Assembly: GCA_012845835.1 (NCBI GenBank)
Contig: JABAKD010000015.1
Location: 290,501 to 354,500 of the forward strand
From: Undaria pinnatifida
Lineage: Eukaryota; Sar; Phaeophyceae; Laminariales; Alariaceae
Direction: 5' to 3'
Length of the DNA: 64,000 nt
The notes below the pieces were generated by a model, which saw only the letters and a program-made list of their open reading frames with translations, did not search any database and was not told the origin of the DNA. Positions 41,301 through 53,300 of the stretch are shown here, in pieces. A program made the translations under genes and the position numbers. The number at the start of each line of letters is the position of its first letter. The first letter of the stretch is position 1.

Positions 41301-44300
41301 GCTCTATGGTGTTAATTTTTTGCCTATTGTAGTCCAAGCTGTAAATCAAGACGAGGATTTAACCTGGGTTGGTAAAAGATTAAGCTCTTAACCTTTTTAT
41401 TCCTCCTTCTTATTTGAGAATTGTTGGTTTCATTTGTATTCCCTCTACTATCCAGATGGCTCTCATGGTAGAAGGTACTCCCCTCCTCTGCTGCGCTACG
41501 TTAACCCCATTCAGAAGTGTACCCACGCATTTCGGGACAGATTTGTGTGTTCTTTTTGCAGTAGAAAAAGTTTAACAATAGTAACTGGAGTGCTGAACGT
41601 CACGCATCCGTATACTAGTAGAACAGCTTGCGCTGCCGGGGTTGTAACGAAGACCACTGATAGGGACAGCTTACGCTATACCTACAATGGGACCCGAAGG
41701 GTGCGCCAGCTAGCGTTGGGTTGCGAAAGCAACTGAGTTAAATCGACACACGACGCGTATGAAAAGACGTGGAAGTGTGGTGAGCTTAAGCTTCATTTTT
41801 CCAATCCGCCGGAGGATAACAAAAAAAAAAGAAAAAAAGCTGAAGGTTAGCATCACCACACCTCATCATTCCTCGAGCTGCCTGGTCGTCGTTTTCTTTT
41901 GCCATACTTCGGTGCATGGCGGGGTGATGTGTTTGTGTTTGCGCGCGCGCAGGGTCGAGGTTGGCATCCACGGCTTCTGGAGATCGTACAGGAATATTTT
42001 TCGCTTGATCACTGACGAGCTGAAGCTAGACGCACGGCGAGTGTTCACTCCCTACGTGAGATCAGCGCTACATACAAAGGTGGGGCGGGACGGGAGATCG
42101 GCCCTGTACAATTAAAACCTGTTTGATGACTACGTAGTACAGTACGCGGTAGATAGCACTTACCTGGTGAGAATTAAGGAGTTTATCATTTTGGCTCCTG
42201 CGACATTTCTCTTACTGTGTTCCAAGTATGTTTTGCCTGCTACTGAATTTTTGCGAACTCACGTTGCTTTTCCTACATACTTTCTAGCCTGTCATCGAAA
42301 TATATCAACTCTTGTCTCTTTTCTCGATGGGTATGCTGCACCTCTGTGCCATGCTGTGATGGAATCAGTGTCTCTATGGGTTATGAGTACCTATCTCACC
42401 GCTTACCTGGTATCATAGCGTTCTCTATACAGTCATCGAAATGCGCAAAGTCTTGTCTCTTGGACGTTTATGCTGTGCTGTGTGCCGTGCTGCCCGCTCT
42501 CTTTGCTCGACGGTTATGCTGTGCTGTGCCGTGCTTCTCCTCTGCGGCGGTGGCTATTGATGAGTACTACCGACTGTTGATGACTATTAACGACTATTAA
42601 TGATTCTTAAGGACTAATAATTACTATTACTTACTATTTATGAACAGGAAGGAGTGAGCGTCGTCGCGCCTATTCTGGGCGACCTGCCGAGGCTCCCTGC
42701 TCCTCTCGGGCCGGCGCTGTACCCCCAATTCAGGTACAGCGCGAGTCAGCAAGGACATAAATCGGTGCAGTACGGACTAGCTGAAATGACCAACTGCGTG
42801 AAAGGGCTCTGCGGTTGTGTGCAGAAGCCGTGCGTTCGTGCTTCGAAGTATGACTATCGAATGAACCCGGCACCACCCCACCCCACCTTCGAGCGGCATG
42901 CCTCCCTTGGCGATCTATATTTACCCTTTTTGGTTTTGAACTTCGGAGGGAAAATACATAATCGCAAAAGGCGATTGCGGCATCATCCCCTCGAAGCAAC
43001 GCCAACTGCTAGGCTAGGCGGTGATTATATAAATCCCAGAGCTCAACTTGCTGTAGCTCGACATACGCGGACGTCGTTTTGAGGCGTCATATTCTAAAAA
43101 ACACAGCCAGAACCCTCAATACTAAAACGTGGTAAATAAACCCGGAGCCAATGATTTCGTTGTGTCACGCTTCGTTGATGCTGCTCCGTCATGCTTCTTT
43201 TCTCGCTACACATGAACGGATGCCAGCCGGTTGGGTCTGCGGGACAGACTGAGCGCATTGGGGCTAACGAAGGCCTTCTTAGATTTCGACGGTAGCGACG
43301 TGGCATGGCGTCGATACGACAAGATCACCGCCAGAGAGGTACGGCCACCCGGCAGTTGCTACAAACCTCAACTTAGGATTTTTTAGTCCACGTACTTTGT
43401 ACATACGTACCTGGTACGTGCTTTGCGAACCGATACCGAGAGATGTACGGCTATGCTACTGCATGATCTTCGGCGTTTGTTGTACCTGATACTGCTATGC
43501 TACCGGACTAAACAATAGATTCTCTCAGTCGTGAGGGTCAAACCCCGGCGTAGCGTTGTAAATTTCTATATATATTTTCGTTGTTGGTGCTACTTATGTT
43601 TAGTGCTTGTTGAATGGAAGGCAAGACAGCACGCCCACCCTGCTACCATTTTTCGAAACGGTTTTATCGAGACCAGACCTATAGGGACAGACACGACAGA
43701 ACTGACGGCCTTGGGAATATGTCGTCGAGATCTTCGCATAGACGCATCGCTCAGAGTTTGTACTATCGACTTTGACGAGAAAAGCACCATTCTCATACCT
43801 CGTCAGAGGGCTACACGGGGGTGTTGTTATGTTGCATGTCTTATAGTATGTCTTGTGTTGCATGTTGCGAGTATGTTGCGAGCATGTTGCGAGTATGTTG
43901 CAAGTATGTTGCGAGTATGTTGCGAGTATGTTGCGAGTATGTTGCGAGTATGTTGCGGTATGTTACAGTACAGACTCATCCTACGGTAGGAATTGCACCT
44001 TTTTGTGCCATACGTTTTTGACCTTCTCACCTTCTGACCCTGTTAGCTTGTTAGCTTGTTAGCTTGTTGGCTTGTTAGCTTGTTAGCTTGTTAGCTTGTT
44101 AGCTTGTTAGCTTGTTAGCTTGTTAGCTTGTTAGCTTGTTAGCTTGTTGGCTTGTTAGCTTGTTAGCTTGTTAGCTTGTTAGCTTGTTAGCTTGTTAGCT
44201 TGTTAGCTCGTTAGCTTGTTAGCTTGTCAGCTTGTCAGCTTGTCAGCTTGTTAGCTTGTTAGCTCGTTAGCTCGTTAGCTTGTTAGCTCGTTAGCTTGTT

Positions 44301-47300
44301 AGCTTGTTAGCTTGTTAGCTTGTTGGCTTGTGAGCTTGTTGGCTTGTTAGCTAGTGTCTGACGTGTTGCGATTGGTTGAGATACTAAAGTGTGTAAGTAT
44401 GTGTTATTAATACTAGTGCTGTACGACATTGATGTTTGGTGTTACAAGTACAATGGTTGTTGTCAGGACTAGCGCTCATACAAATCCTGGTTGCGTTGCG
44501 CGAGGAAACCTCTTCCAAGTCATGTTTCGGGCGAGATATTGAGCCAGCTCCTCGTGTTAGGAGCTCAGAAACTTCTTAGAAACTTCTGCTGCACCCCTAG
44601 CGTGGTATGAGTATCCATACATCCATACACACATACACACATTCATGCATGCATGCATAGTTGCATCGTTACATCGTTAAAGGATGTAAGTAGACATGCA
44701 CGCCGCTCGGTAGTTGCTGCCAATGTCAACGCAATGTTTTATCCTTCTCGCCATATTTTTTAGTTTCTTTGCATTACGTTAATTATGCGGTCACGTGCGT
44801 ATGTGTATGTTATGTTGGCCTATCCGGCATGACCAGTGAGAGAGGCACGGTCGCTACCGCCCCACAGTTTACTGCCAACCTTGGCGCTAGCTTTTTAGAC
44901 TCCACGTAGTTTCATTTTTTTGTACTATTGATGCTACATGCCCTTCCTATTAGTAGACGGGTGACAATACTGCGCTACTGCAGTTCCCGTTGTTTATGTC
45001 CCTATACCTAGTACCTGGGTCTCAGCGTGGTGACGATGTCGCCGCACTTGTTCGGCATACCCCCCCCCCTCTGAGAGTCCTTAACAAGAAGTGTTTATGT
45101 GATGTATAGAAGAGCGTAATGAGCGCTGAAATGCGGGAGGTGTCTCTAGTTGGGGTAGAAACGGGTGCTCCGTCGCAAAATGGATGCATGTTCAATGGTC
45201 AAATGAATAAGGCAAGCAACAAATGAGTACCCCCCCCCCCCCCCCCGGGCGTCCTCAACGTTGTGGATTGGTTGCTCTGCGGCTGTGAGTGCCGTAGCTC
45301 TTCAGAAGCGCTGGGATGCCGCAACTACCGGTCACGTTAAGCTGACACTCTTTTCTTCTCCGGGCATCCCATTTGTAATACGCCCTTGCCGGTGTGCATT
45401 GCTTGCATGGCGGCTGCCTTATTTTATCTCCGCACAACCGCTTGGTTGTTGCTTGGGTGTCGCAGCGATGTCGACGTAACTGTCTCGTCAAGACAAACAG
45501 CGCGTTTGTCCGTCGTCCCCTCTACCTCTTGGCAGAGACGGTGTCGATGCATCTGTCACGTTAAGATAACAGAGATGTCGCAGCGATGTCGATGTAACTG
45601 TCTCGTTAAGACAACGGCGCGTTTGTCCGTCGTCCCCTCTACCTCCTGGCACCGCCGGTGTCGATGCACCTGTCACGTTAAGATAACACCGCACTCTTGT
45701 CCGGCACCCCCCCCGGCGTCCATGGCGCTGTGGTGCTGTGGAGTGCTTGTTGTGGAGTGCTTGCTGTGGAGTGCTTGCTGTGGAGCTGCCGTAACTCTTA
45801 AGAAGCGCTGGGGTACCGCAGCGGTGTCGATGTATGTGTCACATTAAGATGACACCGTCTTCTCTTTCGACATCCCCCCTCGCCTATTGTGGATTGCTTG
45901 CTGGGCGGCTGCCGTTGTGGACGCTCGCTGTGCGGGGCTGTGGCTGACGTAGCTGTTCAGGAGTGCGGGTGTGTCGCAGAGGCTGTACGACGAGTTTTTG
46001 GAGCCGATGCTTCTGGTGCTGCCCATGTGCCCCGGGGAGGACTGCAGTGCGGCCGCTGCTCTCAGCTGCTTCCAGTACTTCGCCCTCGAGCACCAGGTTG
46101 GTTGTTCAGTTTTTTGTTTTTCACTTTTTTAATTACGTCATTTTTTTTTTTACATCTTTATCCCATGGTGAATGGGTGAAAATGAAGTTCATTGCCCCTT
46201 GTACTACCGCGAAAGTTATTCGACTCTAATTCCAAATAGTTTTCCTCCGAAAAACGCCGATGCAGTTCTATCGGGGGTAGGCTCACGATAGTTTTACGTA
46301 TGTGTCCCGTGTGCTAACTTTGCGCGACTGGGGACACAACGGTGCTGACTTTTCTGTTTTGTGCTTTTGCGACCTGTTTTGTGTTTTGTCGGTACCACGG
46401 TACCATGCAGCTGAGTGGGGAACCGCCTTAACTCGTTTCAACCGTCCTGGGGTGTACTTAGGGTTAGGGCATACATTACACAAACACGATAAGTGGGATC
46501 TTGCCAACCGTCCAGTCCAGCATGACCACGCAGAAGCACGGCTAGGGTCGCCCACCTCCTTGCACCGTGGGTAGGACGCTAAAGCTGACGTGACCCTGTC
46601 GAACAGCCCGCGTTTCTGCGTGTGGCCGATGCCGGTATGATCTTTTCTAGTCATTTATTCATCAATTTTTCCCGCTGAAGCCCCAAACGGATTAAGGCGT
46701 TCGGAAGGGAAAATCGTTGAACACAAGTGGCGAATACAGGACACATGCTACTGATAGTATGTTAATAGTTATAGTAGTAGTATGGTAATAGTAGTAATAG
46801 TATGGTAATAGTACGATAGAGGTGCATCAACCATTTTGTTTTTGAAGGCTCTTAACATGATGAGGACCTCTACACACCCCACCCAGAAATCGATTTGGAG
46901 CAGACTGAAAGTGCCTTTGTGGTGAGCAAACCATCCCATGGTCTAGGTATACCAGGTATACCAAGACGTCAAATCGCAAAACGTCCAAATAACCTTCTGA
47001 ATCGACTTTATGAACAGTGTGAATAGTATGAATAGTATGAAGAGTATGCATAGCATGGATAGCATGGATAGCATGAATAGTATGAGTAGTATGAGTAGGT
47101 TAAGGAGTCCCGTCATTCAGAAAACATTTCAGCCACAAAGAGGTATACCTTTATTGTATCACACGTCACTCGTCGGGCTACACGAAGCACCCCGGGTTAC
47201 TGGGCTACTGAGGTATACCTGGTATACACGTGTGTCCGAAGTGCAGTGTATGGGATTGCACGACACTATCGTAGCGTGATATCACTCTAACTCATGCGCG

Positions 47301-50300
47301 CTCGTCCTAGACGCTTGCGTAATAAAACTTGGAAGACTACCACAATACAGTATCGCACGCCTTAGAAAAATAAATAGGAACGCGCTAGAGTTTGACGTTG
47401 CTCTACCGTTGTCTAGGGCGACTTGGAGGCACTTTATGGCTATCCCGACTGACGTTGTTGTTGTTGGTGTTGTTGTTGTTGATGTATTACATTAGCTCGT
47501 GGCCAGCCACAATATCGTCCGTGGTCAGGACAGACTCCAACAACAACTCTAGAGTCGAAAAACGAACCGTGCTAACATCCGACGTTGCTCTGCTGCTGCT
47601 CAGGGCGACTTCGACGTTCGCTGGCTGCGAGGCAGCGCATCGGACTTAATATTTGCCCCGTGGCTACGTGCCATAGAGGAAGACGGGGGGCAAGTTTTGG
47701 GGGGCAAGCGCGTGTCGACGATTCGCTTCAAAGACACCACCGCAGCAGCTTCTACCGACTCGGAGGACACGAAGTCCTCCTCGGGAGTTGTTGGAGGAGC
47801 CAAGGGAGGGGGGGAAGGGGATGCTGGGGGAGAGGAAACGAAAGCCTCCACCTCCTCAGGGGTTGTTGGGGGAACGAAGGATGCTTTCTTGGGGGGGGAG
47901 GGTGGGGCTGATGGGGGCTGCGGCAGCGGTGGCATTCTTGCCGTCGAAACAACTGATGGGCAGGTGTTTGAGGCGGACGCGGTTGTTCTCGCCGTGGGCA
48001 TCACCGCTGCAAAGGTCAGACCGCCGCACAAAATCACACCACAAGCACACCCAAAACTCCACACGCCAATCACTCGCCAAACATGCATATGCTGCGGTAG
48101 AGGTCCATCTAATTTCCGGAGGCTTCTCACAAAATCACAATTCACGATATCTAGGAAATTGACGTGGTGTCACGTTATTTTAGCAACAACATAATACTTT
48201 TTTTTGTAGTTTCCAGCGCTATCGAGCTTGAGGGGTGTGGGCGTCGGACGTTTGTCACGAATCGTGAAATGCATTTTTAAGGAATTTTTCAACACTTTTC
48301 ATAGCTTGTTTTTTTTAGTTAGGAAGGACCCTAGAGCCACCTGTTCGTGCCCCAGATTTCCCAGCCCCACGGCGTACTATAGAAGCTTGGTTCCCAGCTA
48401 GCCCCGCCTTGTGTCAAAGGCTGAGTTTCCTGCTCTATCGAACTTGAGAGGAGTGGAAGTCGGTTTTTTATTCACTTATCATGAAATATTTTTTTATGGG
48501 TTATTTCAAAATTTTGACATTTGTGTTATTCGTCAGAAATGACCTTAAGGACACCTATCCGTGCCCACGATTTTCCGCCACCCCTCGGCGTATATGTAAC
48601 CTCTGGAAAAAGCGTGATGAGCGGCCAAATGTTGGAGGTGTCTCTATTAAGAAGTAGGAATGGTGCTCCATCTCGAAAGGTATGCGTGGTCAACGGTCAA
48701 ATGACTCTAGCAAGCAACAAATGAGTGCCCCCCCCCCCCCCTTCGGCGTATTGTAGGGGCTGGTTCGAAGCTCGCCGCGCCTTGCCGCTCAGCCTGAGTT
48801 TCAAGCACTCTCTAACCTGAGGGGAGTGGACGTGGTAGCAGTGAGGCTGTTCTTCAAGGAAAGGATAAACCTTCCTCGAGCAGCGTCCGTAGCAGGAGGC
48901 GGCATGGCCCCCGGTAAGCGATGATCGCGACGTCTTGCACTACCCGCTCCAAATATCACTGGAAGCATGCTCCTGTTACATTTTTAACGCCACCGCCGAT
49001 CGTTCAATGTATGTGTTGGGTTGGATTAGGCCTCCTGCCCCGAAGCAGGGGCCCTCGTGCAACATAAACTACCGCGATAGGTCCGCGCTCAAGCGGCGAC
49101 GACCATTAACGTGAACCAAACTGTCGCACTAGGTTCGGCGCCCTCAAGCAATGTATGCCCGTATCTACACGGCGGATTTTTAAACGCGGAGTGTGTAGAA
49201 TCGGATCACCACAACGCGGACCAGTGCCGAATGTCTCCGTGCTTGGACGGCGCAGTTTGTTCTCGGAATTTTCTGGCCGGTGATTTTGACCGCTGGTTTC
49301 GACGGGGCGTCTTGCCCGCTATCTGACTTACGACATCATGAATGACCTTTTTTGCACGCTGAGCATGTTGTTCAATATCGCAAAGTTGTGTTCGATGATT
49401 GTTGCGCTGTGGACCTTGTTCAGGTCTGGAGCAAGCGGGTCTTACCTTTTATCACCTTAACGACCTCCAGGATGCTTACCGCTCACAAGAGGCCTCCGTC
49501 GTGGAGGTGAGATATGCGAGTATGAGGAAATAGGCGTAGATGGTGTGTGATTAGATGTTGTGCGGAACAGTGACAACCCTCTTGGAGTGAAACCAAGCAA
49601 AACACAGGCCGCGTCGCGCCTGTAGCTTCAGTCGGCGATACATCGACATGCTTTACTAATGCGCGCCTTTGACCTGGCGTTGATGCATCCCTTTGACCTG
49701 GCCTTGGGCTCGAATAAGTGAATATGCATCGCGCGAGTAGCTGAGAACAGAGTGTATTGTATGTCGTTACCTGTTGCGCAGAACAGAGAGAACACGCTTG
49801 GGGTTAAACCTAGCAAGGTTGATACCACGCCGCGCTTGTAGCTGTACACTACTCATCGACACATTGTACTCTAAAGCGCGCTCCTTTCATCCGTATTTTT
49901 CATCTGACATTGGACTCGACTACTGTAGGTGGACATGTATCATGCGAGCAGCTTGCTGCCGCTCAAGGACGAGGGTGTGATGGAGACCGCCCTTAAAGCG
50001 CTGAATACGGTGAGATGAGAAATGGTGGTGTGACATGAGACCGTGCCGTTCGTTGCGTGCCGTTGCACTGAAATCGCACGAGAGGGGGGAGGAAATCAAG
50101 GTCTGACTCGACAAATTGGCGTTGATATTTAGATTTTTTTGCTGAAAAAGTGCATGACAAGGCGCTGCCAAGAGGCTATCTTACGAATCGATCAGTACCC
50201 TGTAGGCAGACTGTGCTGAGGCAGCGCACCCGTGACGGAACCGCGCGGTGTGCATTGCGTTACGCGTTGACGGTGCATGCACGAGTTGACCGGTGTAGGA

Positions 50301-53300
50301 GCTCAAGCGCCGTAATTGCGAGTTGCTGGTATTCACAATATGCAGATTGGCTGGACCCACTACGGCTGCCTCGTTGGAGCATCCAGGCCAGATCGTTCGA
50401 CCCGGTTACTCCACTCGTCGCTTTGCTGCTGACATTTGTCCTGCGACGCTGGTTCCTAAATTCGTTGATCGCAGGCCCTTCCAGAATTAGGCGTTAGCGC
50501 CGACATGCTGGAAGATTTCGCGGTCGTACGGGCAGTGCAGGTATACAGTCTACGGTATGTCGACCGTATGTCGACGGTATGTCGACGATATTGTGTAGGT
50601 GATACGCCGCAGGGAGTTGTTGGACCTCACGGCTAGTTATTGCCGTTCTGGCCTCAAATATAAACCACGTTTACATCGGCTTGCATTTAGGAAAAGTAGC
50701 TTATATTCAGATCATGAGTGGGAGTTATTGGTTGTTAGTGCCACTTGGGTGGCGGGGTAAAAGCCAGGTAACTGACTTAACGTTTTTGTTTTGTTTTTTG
50801 CAAGAAACGTCACAAGTCGAGCCCCAAATGCACCGATCAGATGCAAAGGCACAGAACTCCGGCCGCAACTGCCTGGATACACCGGTTAATAGAAATCGAT
50901 AACTACCAGGGCGTGAGCAACCTGCAGTCGTCTGGCAACTCACAGACCGGGCTGTTGTTGTTGCACCTCTAGTTTCTCGGGCTTGTGGGCATAGGCTCCA
51001 ATCGGTCGACGTATATGACTTGCCACACGACACCGTACTTTGCACTGCAAGCTATCTCCAACGTTCTACATTGTGTTTTGGTCCCCGCGTGCTAGTAGCG
51101 CAACGTTGTATGGCACGCTCTGACGTCCATCACTACAACACCTCCTGACGGTTACCGCTCTACCGGTATGGTAGGTTCTCCCGGGTATATTCAAGCATGG
51201 TATGTGTTAACTGCCATCAATATCATACCTTCTGATGGTCATGAACATTTCTTGCTAATGACGTTAATGTGTGCCACTTGGACGATCATCGACGATTACA
51301 GGCGGTGAGCCACTTCTTCCCTGGAGCATTCCAACACATGCCCACGATACAGCCGTGTGCCGCGATTCCAGGGGTGTTGATGTGTGGAGATTGGGTGGAC
51401 CGAGGAGGGCATCGATCGTGGTCCCAGGTAAGCAGCACACCCTGGTACCGCATTGGATAAAGCCTTGAATCGGCACGGCTCAAGTCACCAACTAGTTATT
51501 AGTCGGACTATTAGTAAGTCATATTCCCGGAGGTGCTGACTATCCGACTTATTGGGTTTCCATATACGCAGGAAGGATTGCTTAGTGCGGAGTCGTGTTT
51601 CCTTTTTTAGGCGGGGGCCCGCTCGGCTGCGGGAGGTTGATTTGGCTCGCTTCGCTCATCTGACTTAAGTCGACAAGTCGGATGACCATCAGCTGGTTTC
51701 GCCAGCAGATTTGCCGACTGGAGTTACCTAGTTTGCTAACGGCACCTACCGATTTGTTTTTAGTCGTGAAAAGCTGCCAACTCACAGCTCTAGTATTTAA
51801 CGTAAAAAGCCACCCCGTGTGATATATATTTTGTGGTACTTTTTTTTCGTTAGTAGGGGTGGTTTCGTGTGCTCCGGTAGTATACAACGAACACCGGTAG
51901 TACCCTACGTTTTTTTTTGTTAACACCGGGGGTGGTTTGATGTCGGCGAGTGGTATCCAAGAGAAGGATGGTATCTTGCGTAGAAAATGGTACATCATGT
52001 AACAAGCACTCGTGTCTTATGGTCATTTCTAGCAAATATAATAAAATGCTGCTTACCGTGCAACACAAGACGTGATATACCAGGTATACAGCAGTAGTTT
52101 AAAATGCCAGACCCAAAGCTGTGCGCAGCGATCCCAGAGGTTGTTATTGTATGTGTGGAGGTTGGGTGGACCGAGGAGAGCATCGATCGTGGTCCTAGTG
52201 CAGTTGAGCATCATGCAGTACAGGACATTGTAAGAAACTTCAATGCTCACCCGGACATGGTTTCGTATTTGGGAAAGGGTGCATTTTATGCTAATTACTT
52301 CAGTATAGCAACTCTCAACTTGCTTACTTACCTGCCAATGTCAGCCTGGCTTGCCAATTGCCTTGTTTCGTTTTGTTGGTGTCATGGTTTGTACATGATC
52401 ACGTCACGGCAAGAGCACTGGTGTTTTGGTAGAGTCATACCTAACGCACAACACTACAAATCGTGACAAAAATCACATGATGGTTTCACATGCGCGGCAC
52501 ACAGCCATGTGCAACTATCCCAGAAGTGTTGATGTTGCCGAGATTGGGTGGACCGAGGGGGGCATCGATCGTGGTCCTATAGGTGAGACACATGAACCAT
52601 TACGTCACGGTGGGGGCATTGGTGGGTGTTTTGGACACATACTGATATTGTATAAGATGCGTTGTACCTGGTAGATGGCAATACATACCATGCCACGAGG
52701 TACTAAGGCAACGCATCGATCGGACTATTATTAATAATAGTACCTCATAATTGTTTCCAGATGGAGTCGGCGTATCAAGGTTGTCAAAGGGAGTTTAAGA
52801 AACGAAAAAAAAACGGTACGAGTCGTGTCAACAAAAGCGGGAATTATTCGTGGTACTGTATTTGAAACGAATCGTGATAATGAAGAGTTTTGACAAAAAC
52901 AAAACACCAGTACACAATGACGTCACGATTCGCGACTAAAAAAGGTGATTTGGTTTTAGAAAACGTGACATAACATTTGTACAAATGCCAACCAATCTTA
53001 CCCAACCCAACCCAACCCACCCCTACTCAACCCCAACCCCAACCTAACAACAACGCAACCTCACCCCACGCCTACTTACCCCACCCCAACTTACCCCCCC
53101 ACCCCACCCCACCCCACCCCACCCCACCCCACTCTACCACCCTACCCCCCCCCACCCCCCCCCCCCCCAACTCACCCCACCCAACCCCACCCCAACTCAT
53201 CCCACCCCACCCCACTCTACCACCCTACCCCCCCCCTATCCCCCCCCACCCCACCCCACCCCACCCCAACTCACCCCACCCCACCCCAAACCCCAGCCCA

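Noticed and set aside
43855-44350. Regular direct repeats that might suggest a CRISPR array
   Set aside because: Units are 8 or 11 bp with no unique spacers; these are eukaryotic minisatellites, and no cas gene is present.
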